Origin: Gilliamella sp. wkB112
GTDB taxonomy: Bacteria; Pseudomonadota; Gammaproteobacteria; Enterobacterales; Orbaceae
Direction: 5' to 3'
NCBI RefSeq assembly: GCF_001690685.1
Contig: NZ_LZGL01000009.1
Span: 1 to 64,000, forward strand
DNA length: 64,000 nt
The notes beneath the pieces were generated by a model that was not told the origin of the DNA, did not search any database, and saw only the letters and a list, made by a program, of their open reading frames with translations. Positions 39,641 to 49,116 of this stretch are shown piece by piece. Both the position numbers and the translations under genes were made by a program. How positions within the stretch are numbered: position 1 is the stretch's first letter; the number at the start of each line of letters is the position of its first letter.

Positions 39641-41716
39641 ATGATTGACGAAAAAATATTCTTACCTAAGGAACTAAGTTGGTTAGCCTTTAATCAACGA
39701 GTATTACAGGAAGCAGCTGACAACAGTAATCCTCTTATCGAACGGATTCGCTTTTTAGGTATATATTCCAGTAATCTTGATGAATTTTATAAAGTGCAAT
39801 TTGCTAACTTAAAAAAATATGTTTTGATTGAACAAGAACAAGCCCATTCTTCATCATCAAATGCAAAACATTTATTGCGCCAAGTTACTCAAAAAGTTAT
39901 TCAATTAGAATTACAGTTTGATCAGCTTTATAATGAGTTATTGCTCGAAATGGCCAGAAATCAGATCTTTTTGATTAATGAAAGACAACTTACTTCATAT
40001 CAAGAAAATTGGATCAAAAATTATTATAAACAAAATCTGCGCCAATATATTACCCCTATTCTCCTTGATAGCCATACTGAATTGATTCAATTTTTAAAAG
40101 ATGATCATGCCTATTTAGCCGTAGAAATTATTTGTGAAGATAGTATTAGTTATGCCTTACTTGAATTACCAACAGATCATGTACCACGATTTGTACTACT
40201 ACCTTCAGAAGTATCAACTAAGAATAAGTCTATAATTTTTCTGGATAATATCTTACGGTATTGTTTATCAGATATTTTTAAAGTGTTCTTTGATATTAAA
40301 GAATTAAATGCTTATTCAATCAATATTAACCGTGACGCGGAATATGAATTAAATACTGAATTAGATAGTCTACTTGAACTAATGTCTCAAGGTTTAAAAC
40401 AGCGTTTAACCGCACAACCAGTACGTTTCACTTATCAAAAGGATATGCCTAAAGCTTTATTTGAACTTTTAATTAATAAATTAAAATTAACAGAACAAGA
40501 TGCGATGCCTGGAGGACGTTATCCTAACTTCAAAGATTTAGCTAATTTTCCAGATTTAGGCGTTAAAAATCTATTAAATAAGCGATTACCTAGTCTTGCG
40601 TATAATCGATTTAAACAATTCCGAAACGCATTTGCTACCATCAAAGATCGAGACGTTTTATTATATTATCCTTACTATTCATTTGGTCATGTATTAGAGA
40701 TTATGCGCCAAGCATCTTTTGATCCTGCTGTCACCCATATACGAATGAATATCTATCGAGTTGCCAAAGATTCGCGTTTCATTCATGCCGCAATTAACGC
40801 GGCTAATAATGGTAAAAAAGTAACGGTAGTAGTTGAATTACAGGCTCGTTTTGATGAAGAGGCCAATATAAAATGGGCCAAAAGATTAATTAGCAGTGGT
40901 ATTAAGGTAATCTATTCGCAACCTAAGCTTAAGATTCATGCCAAACTATTTTTAATTGATCGAAAAGAAAATGACAAAATAGTTCGTTATGCTCATATAG
41001 GATCTGGTAATTTTAATGAAAAAACAGCAAGAATTTATACTGACTTTTCATTATTAACCGCTGACCCAGCAATTACTGATGAAGTTATAAAAGTATTTAA
41101 CTTCATTGAAAATCCATTTAAGCCAGTCTCTTTTAATTATTTATTAGTATCCCCTCAAAATACTCGATTACAATTTCACAAATTTATTGAACGTGAAATT
41201 TATAATGCCTACGCAGGAAAACCTGCCGCTATTTACCTAAAACTTAATGCGATTACAGATAAAGACATGATAGATCAATTATATCGAGCTTCATGCGCCG
41301 GAGTAAAAATACGAATGGTTGTACGCGGTACTTGTGTTTTAGTTCCGCAAGTACCTAATATGAGTGAAAATATTTTTGTAACGAGTATTGTTGATCAGTT
41401 CTTAGAACATGCGCGGGTATATATTTTTGAAAATGATGGTCAAAAAGATACTTATATTTCTTCTGCAGATTGGATGCCTCGGAATCTAGATAATCGAATT
41501 GAAGTTGGCGTAAAAATTTTCGATCCGATAATAAAAACTACGATTCACGATATTTTTAACATTCAATGTAACGATAATGTTAAAGCTCGTATTATTGATC
41601 AAGACAATACGAATAATTATGTACAAAGAGGAAATAAGAAAAAGATAAGGGCCCAACGTGCAATTTATGATTATTTAAAACAACAGGAAATGCTTAATAA
41701 GGATATTCAATCGTGA
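39641..41716 (+). CDS. ppk: polyphosphate kinase 1
   Basis: 691 residues, the usual length. It makes inorganic polyphosphate reversibly from ATP. The N-domain starts [18 protein letters not shown]; the catalytic histidine that is autophosphorylated is in [10 protein letters not shown]; the second conserved histidine region is [13 protein letters not shown] and ATP is bound near YPYYSF. It overlaps ppx by 4 bases. Confidence 0.97.
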   Translation: MIDEKIFLPKELSWLAFNQRVLQEAADNSNPLIERIRFLGIYSSNLDEFYKVQFANLKKYVLIEQEQAHSSSSNAKHLLRQVTQKVIQLELQFDQLYNELLLEMARNQIFLINERQLTSYQENWIKNYYKQNLRQYITPILLDSHTELIQFLKDDHAYLAVEIICEDSISYALLELPTDHVPRFVLLPSEVSTKNKSIIFLDNILRYCLSDIFKVFFDIKELNAYSININRDAEYELNTELDSLLELMSQGLKQRLTAQPVRFTYQKDMPKALFELLINKLKLTEQDAMPGGRYPNFKDLANFPDLGVKNLLNKRLPSLAYNRFKQFRNAFATIKDRDVLLYYPYYSFGHVLEIMRQASFDPAVTHIRMNIYRVAKDSRFIHAAINAANNGKKVTVVVELQARFDEEANIKWAKRLISSGIKVIYSQPKLKIHAKLFLIDRKENDKIVRYAHIGSGNFNEKTARIYTDFSLLTADPAITDEVIKVFNFIENPFKPVSFNYLLVSPQNTRLQFHKFIEREIYNAYAGKPAAIYLKLNAITDKDMIDQLYRASCAGVKIRMVVRGTCVLVPQVPNMSENIFVTSIVDQFLEHARVYIFENDGQKDTYISSADWMPRNLDNRIEVGVKIFDPIIKTTIHDIFNIQCNDNVKARIIDQDNTNNYVQRGNKKKIRAQRAIYDYLKQQEMLNKDIQS

Positions 41717-43236
41717 ATAGATTTAATGAATATGCTGTAATTGATCTTGGTTCAAATAGTTTCCATATGGTTATTGTCCGTAGCATTGATGGCGCAACAC
41801 AAATCATTTATAAAAATAAACAAAATATTCATTTAGCTACGGGATTAAATGCTAACTATGAATTAAGTGAATCTAGCATAAAACGAGGGATTGAATGTTT
41901 AGCATTATTTGCCGAACGACTAAATGGTTTTCCTGCTGAAAATGTTAGAATTGTTGCCACACATACTTTACGTATTGCCAAAAATCGCCACCAATTTTTA
42001 ATTGCTGCTGCAAAAATACTACCCTATCCTGTTGAAATAATTTCTGGTCAAGAAGAAGCTCGCCTCATTTATTTAGGTACTATGACTGCAGAACCAACAT
42101 CATCATTGGATACTAAATTTGTAATGGATATTGGAGGGGGATCAACTGAAATTGCTATTGGTAAGGGAAATGATTTAAAACCGCTAATTGTAGGCAGTAG
42201 GCCGATGGGTTGTGTGACATATACAAAACAATTTTTTCCACAACAACTTATTAATAAAATTTCATTTCAAAAAGCTAAATTAGCTGCAGAACAACAGATC
42301 GAAAGTATGATTAATATCGTCAAACAACAAGGAATTACGGTAGCATTTGGTACTTCAGGAACCATAAAAAGCATCCATAATATATTGTTAGATCTTGGTG
42401 TTAATGATGGCATAATTACACCAAAACGACTAGATGATCTAATTAGTTATGTATTAGAATTTAAATCTTTTCATGATATAGACTATCCTTCTTTATCAAC
42501 CGAAAGAAAACATGTTTTTGTTAGTGGGCTAGCAATATTCTGTGGTGTTTTTAAAGCATTAGGCTTACAAGCATTACAATATAGTCCTAGTGCATTAAGA
42601 GAGGGTGTTTTATATGAACTTATTGATGGACCTAATTATCGAGATGTCCGGCAAAGTACTGCCGAGTCATTATCTCAGCATTATAATATTGATAAACGTC
42701 ATGCAAACCAAGTAGTTAAAACAGCTAAATACTTTTTCTCTCAATGGCAACATCAAAGTTCTATTACCATTACTCCTAATCTTGAATCCATATTATATTG
42801 GGCGGCACAGTTACATGAAGTTGGTTTAAAGATTAATTTCTCATCAATTCATAAACATTCCAGTTATATTTTAAAAAATAGCAATTTACCTGGATTTAAT
42901 GAGGAACAACAATTACTTTTATCCACTTTAGTTCGTTTTCATAGAAAATCAATAAAAATTGATGAATTGCCTTATTTCAGCTTATTTGAATATAAGCATA
43001 TTATTGTATTATTACAAATTCTCAGGTTATCTGTTTTAATTAATAATCAGCGCAATTCAGATCTCGATTTAAATGCTTTTCAATTAAAAATAACTAATAA
43101 TAAGCTGACTAAAATTACTTTAGAAATAAACAAAAAAATTGTTAAACACAATAAATTAATTTTACTCGATTTAGAACAAGAGCAAAAATACTGGGAAGCG
43201 GTCAATAACTGGCAATTATCAATTAAAACTTATTAA
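41713..43236 (+). CDS. ppx: exopolyphosphatase
   Basis: 507 residues from a GTG overlapping the ppk stop (GTGA), so translation is coupled. It removes terminal phosphates from polyphosphate and may hydrolyse pppGpp. The ASKHA-fold motifs are [35 protein letters not shown] and FGTSGTIKS; the C-terminal HD-like region follows. The ppk-ppx order is as in E. coli. Confidence 0.96.
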   Translation: MNRFNEYAVIDLGSNSFHMVIVRSIDGATQIIYKNKQNIHLATGLNANYELSESSIKRGIECLALFAERLNGFPAENVRIVATHTLRIAKNRHQFLIAAAKILPYPVEIISGQEEARLIYLGTMTAEPTSSLDTKFVMDIGGGSTEIAIGKGNDLKPLIVGSRPMGCVTYTKQFFPQQLINKISFQKAKLAAEQQIESMINIVKQQGITVAFGTSGTIKSIHNILLDLGVNDGIITPKRLDDLISYVLEFKSFHDIDYPSLSTERKHVFVSGLAIFCGVFKALGLQALQYSPSALREGVLYELIDGPNYRDVRQSTAESLSQHYNIDKRHANQVVKTAKYFFSQWQHQSSITITPNLESILYWAAQLHEVGLKINFSSIHKHSSYILKNSNLPGFNEEQQLLLSTLVRFHRKSIKIDELPYFSLFEYKHIIVLLQILRLSVLINNQRNSDLDLNAFQLKITNNKLTKITLEINKKIVKHNKLILLDLEQEQKYWEAVNNWQLSIKTY

Positions 43237-43272
43237 GTTTTGACGAATTGCCTTACTAATTATTAAATAATA

Positions 43273-43298
43273 AACCGCCAATTTTAGCTGGCGGTTTT
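43273..43298. terminator. bidirectional terminator between ppx and the DASS transporter
   Basis: AACCGCCA and TGGCGGTT pair over 8 bp around ATTTTAGC; T-rich to the right and A-rich to the left, so it serves both convergent genes. Confidence 0.85.
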
Positions 43299-43305
43299 CT
43301 CATAT

Positions 43306-44766
43306 TTAACCCAATCCAAGCACTTTCCACCATAATATACCAACGGTGAAAACAATTATTAAATTTACCACACTACAAATAAAGCCAACTCTCCACCATG
43401 TTTTAACTGGAACAAATCCTTCTGCAAATAATAATGGATTTCTCGCATTGGCAAATTGTGTAATTGAACCAAAATAATTAGTGCAAATAACTAAAGCAAA
43501 AATAGCGATAAATGTAGGTACCCCTAATGCTATTGCTACTGACAGAAACACAGGAAATAGTGCTGCAATATGGGCATTACCACTGGCAAAAAAGTAATGT
43601 AAATAAACATAGGCCACACACAAAATCAGTAATACAATCATCCAGTTACTTTCGCCTAAATGTCCTTGTACTACCTTACCAATAGTATCTCCTAACCATT
43701 TAGTTACACCAAGTTTATTAACTTGTCCTGCCATCATTAGTAATGCCGCAAACCAAATAAGAGTATCCCAAGCCGATTTTTCGCCTTTGATATCATCCCA
43801 GCTTAATACTCCAGATAAAATTAAAATTGATAAACCAATAAAAGCGGTTGTGGTGCCATCAATGCCTATATTCCCACCAAAAATCCATAATACTAATAAG
43901 AAGATAACTGTTGCTCCCATAATTAATTCTTTAAGAGTTATCTTGCCCATTTTCTTTAATTCTTCAACCGCTAACTTTGGTGCTTCGGGTGTTTTTTTAA
44001 GTTCCGGATTAGTTAATAAATAAATTACCATGGGTATAACTATAAAAGAAATTAAGCAAGGTGCAATTGCGGCAACAAACCATTGCCCCCACCCTAAAGT
44101 AATACCTAAATTAGTTGCAACTAATTTGGCAGCTAATAAATTGCCGGTAAATGCTGTTAGAAACATTGCCGAAGTAATATCATTAATGTGACTAATAGTT
44201 AACATTAAAAATGTGCCAATACGATTTCTTGATTCATCTTTGGGACTAGAATTAAAATTGATGGATAAAGCTTCAGCTATTGGATAAATTACCCCACCAG
44301 CTCGAGCTGTGGTACTTGGGATTGCTGGAGCAAGCACAATATCAGTTACGGATAAACCATAAGCTAATCCAAGAGTATTTTTACCTAATATTTTAACTAA
44401 ATAATAAGCAATACGTTTACTTAAACCTGTTTTAATAAATCCCCGTGCAATCATAAAAGCAATTACAATAAGCCAAATAAGACTACTATTTAATTCACTT
44501 AGTGATATTTTAATTGCTTCGGTAGCACTAGTAGCACCAGAAGGTCTAAATACAGCGAATGCAGTAATAGCTAATAACCCGATAGCGCCAATTGGTAATA
44601 TTTCAGTAACAATACAAGCTATAGTGGCTACAAAAATTATACTAGTGTGCCAACCTTGAATAGTTATTCCATCTGGAGGAGGAACTAAAAACCATAATAT
44701 TGCGGATACTACAGCAATAATTATTAATGGTAGCCATTTTACTGGTGGTTTTTTGACTATGTTCAT
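43306..44766 (-). CDS. DASS-family dicarboxylate/tricarboxylate transporter (CitT/TtdT-like)
   Basis: 486 residues, about 12-14 hydrophobic spans, SLC13/DASS family. Typical features are the substrate loops with PAIPSTTARAGG and FASGNAHIAALFPV and the end FGSITQFANARNPLLF. E. coli relatives CitT and TtdT exchange citrate or tartrate for succinate. It is the last gene of a three-gene unit with ApbE and a fumarate-reductase-type enzyme, so a role as an exchanger of fumarate, malate or another unsaturated acid for succinate-like product is the natural inference. Confidence 0.85.
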   Translation of the reverse strand: MNIVKKPPVKWLPLIIIAVVSAILWFLVPPPDGITIQGWHTSIIFVATIACIVTEILPIGAIGLLAITAFAVFRPSGATSATEAIKISLSELNSSLIWLIVIAFMIARGFIKTGLSKRIAYYLVKILGKNTLGLAYGLSVTDIVLAPAIPSTTARAGGVIYPIAEALSINFNSSPKDESRNRIGTFLMLTISHINDITSAMFLTAFTGNLLAAKLVATNLGITLGWGQWFVAAIAPCLISFIVIPMVIYLLTNPELKKTPEAPKLAVEELKKMGKITLKELIMGATVIFLLVLWIFGGNIGIDGTTTAFIGLSILILSGVLSWDDIKGEKSAWDTLIWFAALLMMAGQVNKLGVTKWLGDTIGKVVQGHLGESNWMIVLLILCVAYVYLHYFFASGNAHIAALFPVFLSVAIALGVPTFIAIFALVICTNYFGSITQFANARNPLLFAEGFVPVKTWWRVGFICSVVNLIIVFTVGILWWKVLGLG

Positions 44767-44830
44767 AGTATTTTCCTTGTTAATTCATTAAATTAATATG
44801 CTGTATTTTTGTGTTAAATATATACAATTA

Positions 44831-45793
44831 TTACAATTTGATTTGATATTGTTTATCCAATAACTGAAAACAAAAATTATCAGTATTAGCTAAAACAATG
44901 GTTTTATTTTTCAATAAAAAAATTGCAGCTAGACTTTTATGATTTTGTAAATATTCACACGCTTTGCTCACACCCAATCCATACAAAATAGTTGAATAAA
45001 TATCACCTTCTAAGGAAGATTTCGAAATGATTGTGACACTATCTAATTCATTATCTAATGGGTATCCAGTTTGTGGATTCAAAATATGATGATATAAATG
45101 ATTTTTTTGATAAAAAAAACGTTCATAAATACCTGATGTAACTACCGAACTATTGTTAATCTTAATGATCCCTATTAGTTCTTGATTCTTTGAAAATGGT
45201 TTTTGCAAACCTATATGCCAACATTTATCATCACTTAAAGGCGAATCTCCAATAGTTAGAACATTACCCCCTAAATTAATTATTGCTTGATGGATATTAT
45301 GTTTAAGTAAAACCAATTTAATAACATCAGCTATATACCCCTTAGCAATTGCACCTAAATCAATTTCCATCCCTTTGCGTTTCAAAAAAATTGAATGATT
45401 TTTTCTATTAAGTTCAATGTCTCTTGGGTTAGTTAATAACAAATGTTGTTTAATTTGCTCATCAGTCGGAACTTGTTGCCCTTTAAAACCAATCTTCCAA
45501 AGTTTTACTAAAGGACCAATAGCACAATTAAAATAACTATTAGGTTGTAAACTGATTTGTAATGCTTGCTTAATTAAATTAAAAACAGGCCAACTAACTA
45601 CAACGGGATGTTTACCTGCAGCTGAATTTATTGACATAACTTCAGACATAGGTCGATTTACAGTCAATTTATCTTCAAGTATTTTTATTGTTGTAAACAC
45701 AGCTTGAGCAACAGCTTCATTTGCCTCATGAATAGTTAATGAAACTGTTGTTCCCAACAAAGTTTGGCTATATTCATAGTTAGAATTAACCAT
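44831..45793 (-). CDS. apbE: FAD:protein FMN transferase (ApbE family)
   Basis: 320 residues from ATG 45793; a TTG at 45802 is in frame. ApbE attaches FMN through a phosphoester bond to Thr or Ser of target proteins. Family regions include QTLLGTTVSLTI, SYFNCAIGPLVKLWKIG, MEIDLGAIAKGYIAD, INLGGNVLTIG and HHILNPQTGYPLDN. No signal peptide or lipobox is seen, unlike many ApbE proteins, so it works in the cytoplasm. It lies 24 bases after the flavoprotein whose FMN_bind domain (DAVSGATT) is its evident target. Confidence 0.92.
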   Translation of the reverse strand: MVNSNYEYSQTLLGTTVSLTIHEANEAVAQAVFTTIKILEDKLTVNRPMSEVMSINSAAGKHPVVVSWPVFNLIKQALQISLQPNSYFNCAIGPLVKLWKIGFKGQQVPTDEQIKQHLLLTNPRDIELNRKNHSIFLKRKGMEIDLGAIAKGYIADVIKLVLLKHNIHQAIINLGGNVLTIGDSPLSDDKCWHIGLQKPFSKNQELIGIIKINNSSVVTSGIYERFFYQKNHLYHHILNPQTGYPLDNELDSVTIISKSSLEGDIYSTILYGLGVSKACEYLQNHKSLAAIFLLKNKTIVLANTDNFCFQLLDKQYQIKL

Positions 45794-45817
45794 TTTACAC
45801 AAACTTATTTAACTTAA

Positions 45818-48592
45818 TTATTTACTAGTAACATAATCACTAGCTTGTTGGCCTGCTTGGGTACCAAAAATAATGATATCTGCAACTGCATTACCGCCAA
45901 TTCTATTGGCACCATGTACTCCACCAACAACTTCACCGGCAGCAAATACACCTTGTATAACATGTTTATGCGTATCTAATACTTGAGCTTGAGTATTAAT
46001 AGTTACCCCCCCCATGGTATGGTGAATTCCTGGAGCAACTTTAATTGCATAAAAAGGACTTTTACTAATAGAGTGACGTAAGCCGGTAGTTCGTCCAAAA
46101 TCTTTATCTTGTTTATTTACAACAAATTGATTATAACGCTCTATAGTTTTACTCAATACTTCACTATCAATAGTTAATTTTTTTGCCAATTCGGCAACCG
46201 TGTTAGCTTGAATAACTAAATCATGAGATATGTATTCTTCAACGGCTTTATTCTCATCACGAATTTGTTGATCAAATAAGATATAAGCATAATGTTCAGG
46301 TAACTTGATAATTTCTCCTGAAACTTTATCCCGAGTATCTAATTCATTGACAAAACGATTACCATTTTGTGCAATTAAAATAGCACCACCACCTCGAATT
46401 GATTCTGAAATGAGATATGACGTAGTTTGCTCAACAGTAGGGTGGATTTGTATTTCATTCATATCAACAGTACCTGCACCTAATTTTTCTAAAATCATAA
46501 TGCCAGAACCTGTTGCACCTTTATGGTTAGTTGTTACAAATCCTTTGAGATCCGGTCGATATTTTTCTACCATGGCTTTATTAGCACTAAAACCACCAGT
46601 TGCAATAATGACTGCTTTAGCTTTTATAATATTAGACGAACCATCTTCTTGGGAAACTTTAACACCAACAACTTTGTTATTTTCTGTAACAATTTCGGTT
46701 ACATTGGTATCTAGCATAACTTCAATACCACGTTTATTGATATTTTTAACTAATCCACTGATCAAAAAGCCTCCTACGGCAGCTCGACTTGCTGGACGAT
46801 GAGTTCGATCAACACTCATTCCTCCTGTTGTAGTAAGATCACTTAATTCAATACCATTATCATCTAACCAATCAATAGCTTCAGGAGCATGTTCAACAAA
46901 ATAGTGTAATAGTTCAGGATTATTTTTATTTTTACCACCAGTCATGGTTTCTTTATAAAATAATTCTTTACTATCTTGAATTCCTTGACGTTTTTGGAAT
47001 TTTGTTTCCGCAGCATTCATACCAGCAGAAGCTTTATTGGTATTCCCCCCAATTATTGACATTTTTTCAATAACAACGACACTAACACCCAAGTCATGTG
47101 CTCGTATGGCCGCAGAAAGACCCGCACCGCCACTACCCACAACTACAATATCGTAAGATTTATCGTTAGGATCGCCCCCCTCAGCAAGTATCGCTTCCTT
47201 ATTAGATTGCGACATAGCTTTGGTTACTGCTTTTTTAAAAGCCTCACATTGTGTGGTAGCACCGGAAACAGCGTCAACATGGGGACTATTCGAATCAATA
47301 ATTCGTTGTCTAATTACAGAAAAATTATCCAAAACATCATGACTAAATTCTTTAGCATTGACTAATTGCATATCTTTGATGAAGTCTTTGCCCAATTCGA
47401 TATTAATCAGAAATTCATAAGATTCATCATTGACTTGCTCTTGATAATTCCCAGGTTTAAATTTTTTAACATTAAGATTAACATCACGAATTAAGCTTTC
47501 AACTAATGGGAAATGCCATAAAGGTTCAGGAATTTTTAATTCTTCACGTTTATCACTATTAATCACAAGTTCTAGTTGTTCACCTTTTTCAATACGATTA
47601 ATCCAGTCAGGATAAGCAATGCATGCTCTCCCCACAGCGACTAAATCATAACCATGATCAATAGCTGCATCTATATCACTTTGGTTAACAACATTTCCGA
47701 CTCCAACTACTGGAATTTTTGCTAAATTCTTAGATCGCATTGCCACATATTTATTTATTAAAGGTGTCGGATCTTGAGTATCGACAATTGATGGTCTAAG
47801 GATGGTTCCCATTGAAAAATGCACATAATCAAGCCCTTTTTCCGCCAATTTTTCAAGCAGATACATGGAATCATCAAAACGAATACCAGGAACTTCTAAC
47901 TCTTCAGGTGAGAATCGATAACCCACGATGAAATCTTGGCTAGCATATTGTTTAACCATATCATGGGTAATATCCAATACCGCTAATGGGAATCGAGCTC
48001 GATTGTCACGATTACCACCCCACTTATCCGTTCTTTGATTGGAATTTGGAGAATAAAATTGTTGAATTAAATAGGTATTTGCACCGTGGATTTCTACACC
48101 ATCAAACCCTGCTTGAATAGCCCGCCGAACAGCTTGACCAAATTTATCAAGCATTTCATCAACCTCTGCTACAGTCAATTCAATTGGAGTGGGAGCATTA
48201 GGCCGTGGCGCAGCTATTGCGCTAGGTCCCACTGGCGATTGACCACCAATTAGCTTAGGCTCAACCATTCGACCACCATGATAAACCTGGATCACAGCTT
48301 TTGAACCTTTTTCTTTAATCGCTTGAGCTATTTTGGCCAATCCTTCAATTTTATCATCATTATCTAAGCCAATAGCACCAGGAAAAGCTAAACCTTTATT
48401 ATCTATAAAACCACATTCAACAATGATGGTACCTATTTCACCAGATCTGGCACGATAATATTCAATTAAATCTTGAGTAACAGAGCCTTCATAAAATCCC
48501 GAACAAGTAGTCATTGGTGCCATCATGAGCCGATTTTTTAATTCAATTCCATTTGGTAACGTTAACGGTTTAAAAACTATACTATCTTTCAT
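45818..48592 (-). CDS. three-domain cytosolic flavoprotein, NADH-dependent fumarate reductase type
   Basis: 924 residues, no signal peptide. Domain 1 (about 1-345) is an Old Yellow Enzyme-like TIM barrel (MMAPMTTCSGF, VEIHGANTYLIQQF). Domain 2 (about 360-455) is FMN_bind with the ApbE target motif DAVSGATT. Domain 3 (about 465-924) is a flavocytochrome-c type FAD domain (VVVGSGGAGLSAAIRA). Compared with Shewanella fumarate reductase it keeps Gln363, His365 (QIHPT), Glu378 and Arg381 (SESIRGGGA), Arg402 (DTRDK), His504 (HHTMGG) and Arg544 (GANRIGG); Met375 and Thr377 appear as Leu and Ser. Similar proteins in Klebsiella and Vibrio reduce fumarate, acrylate or cinnamates with NADH. Confidence 0.9.
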   Translation of the reverse strand: MKDSIVFKPLTLPNGIELKNRLMMAPMTTCSGFYEGSVTQDLIEYYRARSGEIGTIIVECGFIDNKGLAFPGAIGLDNDDKIEGLAKIAQAIKEKGSKAVIQVYHGGRMVEPKLIGGQSPVGPSAIAAPRPNAPTPIELTVAEVDEMLDKFGQAVRRAIQAGFDGVEIHGANTYLIQQFYSPNSNQRTDKWGGNRDNRARFPLAVLDITHDMVKQYASQDFIVGYRFSPEELEVPGIRFDDSMYLLEKLAEKGLDYVHFSMGTILRPSIVDTQDPTPLINKYVAMRSKNLAKIPVVGVGNVVNQSDIDAAIDHGYDLVAVGRACIAYPDWINRIEKGEQLELVINSDKREELKIPEPLWHFPLVESLIRDVNLNVKKFKPGNYQEQVNDESYEFLINIELGKDFIKDMQLVNAKEFSHDVLDNFSVIRQRIIDSNSPHVDAVSGATTQCEAFKKAVTKAMSQSNKEAILAEGGDPNDKSYDIVVVGSGGAGLSAAIRAHDLGVSVVVIEKMSIIGGNTNKASAGMNAAETKFQKRQGIQDSKELFYKETMTGGKNKNNPELLHYFVEHAPEAIDWLDDNGIELSDLTTTGGMSVDRTHRPASRAAVGGFLISGLVKNINKRGIEVMLDTNVTEIVTENNKVVGVKVSQEDGSSNIIKAKAVIIATGGFSANKAMVEKYRPDLKGFVTTNHKGATGSGIMILEKLGAGTVDMNEIQIHPTVEQTTSYLISESIRGGGAILIAQNGNRFVNELDTRDKVSGEIIKLPEHYAYILFDQQIRDENKAVEEYISHDLVIQANTVAELAKKLTIDSEVLSKTIERYNQFVVNKQDKDFGRTTGLRHSISKSPFYAIKVAPGIHHTMGGVTINTQAQVLDTHKHVIQGVFAAGEVVGGVHGANRIGGNAVADIIIFGTQAGQQASDYVTSK

Positions 48593-48881
48593 TTAAACAC
48601 CCAATTATTTTATTTGGTTATACAAGTTATGGTTAATAATAACATTACTCATAACCATCCACTAACTAACTTAAACCTATTAATGAACTAAAGTATCATT
48701 TTTTCGACAGAATTTTTCGTATAATTATTAATATATTACATAATTATTTATTATAAGATTGTCGTTTAATGACAGTTATTTTGATTAAATAGCATTTACA
48801 GAATTGAAAATTGAGCCTGAAAATCTAAAAAATAACATTATAACTATTTCATTTACTTACATATTTTTTTATAAATTTGGC
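48593..48881. other. divergent intergenic region between the flavoprotein and DHOD genes
   Basis: About 290 AT-rich bases between the flavoprotein start and the plus-strand DHOD promoter. It contains the minus-strand TATAAT and the TGTC...GACA palindrome (48750-48774). A perfect FNR site (TTGAT-N4-ATCAA) was not found. No ORF with coding character. Confidence 0.5.
48750..48774 (-). promoter_or_regulatory. promoter -10 and palindrome upstream of the flavoprotein operon
   Basis: On the minus strand TATAAT (48750-48755) is preceded 4 bases upstream by TGTCATTAAACGACA (48760-48774), a 15-base imperfect palindrome (TGTC.TT / AA.GACA) covering the -35 zone. A regulator binding there would control the operon. 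Confidence 0.4.
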
Positions 48882-48909
48882 TTGAACTTTATTTTTATTA
48901 AGCTAGAAT
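48882..48909 (+). promoter_or_regulatory. promoter of the DHOD leader transcript
   Basis: TTGAAC (48882-48887), a 16-base spacer and TAGAAT (48904-48909) form a good sigma-70 promoter. Transcription would start near 48916, about 200 bases before the DHOD start codon. Confidence 0.65.
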
Positions 48910-48941
48910 GCCTTTCAGTTTAATAAAACGAGAATTTTGTT

Positions 48942-49115
48942 ATGATTCTACAACAAATCTTAATAATAAAAATGAAAATAAAATTTAATTCTCTTTTATT
49001 CGCACTTTTTGATCCTCCTTTATGGAGGATTTTTTATTTTAAATGTTATTCATTTTATTTTCACCTCTTATTTTTAAAAAATATCTTTTCAATTCCGTTC
49101 ATAAACAGGAGATAG
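48942..49115 (+). CDS. leader ORF of the DHOD gene (pyrL-like)
   Basis: 57 codons from ATG 48942 (an in-frame ATG at 48972 is also possible), starting MILQQILIIKMKIKF and running through the leader terminator (FDPPLWRIFYF) to TAG at 49113-49115, one base before the DHOD ATG at 49117. E. coli pyrL has the same design: a leader peptide translated through a T-rich pause region and terminator, stopping right before pyrB. The Shine-Dalgarno is weak, so translation is unproven. Confidence 0.45.
   Translation: MILQQILIIKMKIKFNSLLFALFDPPLWRIFYFKCYSFYFHLLFLKNIFSIPFINRR
49012..49036 (+). terminator. attenuator terminator in the DHOD leader
   Basis: ATCCTCC and GGAGGAT pair perfectly over 7 bp with loop TTTAT, followed by TTTTTATTTT. 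It lies after a T-rich stretch (TTCTCTTTTATTCGCACTTTTT) and about 80 bases before the DHOD start, inside the leader ORF. Confidence 0.8.
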
Positions 49116-49116
49116 T

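Noticed and set aside
46305-46802. 165-codon plus-strand ORF opposite the flavoprotein gene
   Set aside because: Fully antisense to a well-conserved FAD domain; no ribosome site and unnatural composition, so a shadow frame.
48593-48850. FNR site before the flavoprotein operon
   Set aside because: Only half-sites such as AATCAA are present; no TTGAT-N4-ATCAA palindrome.
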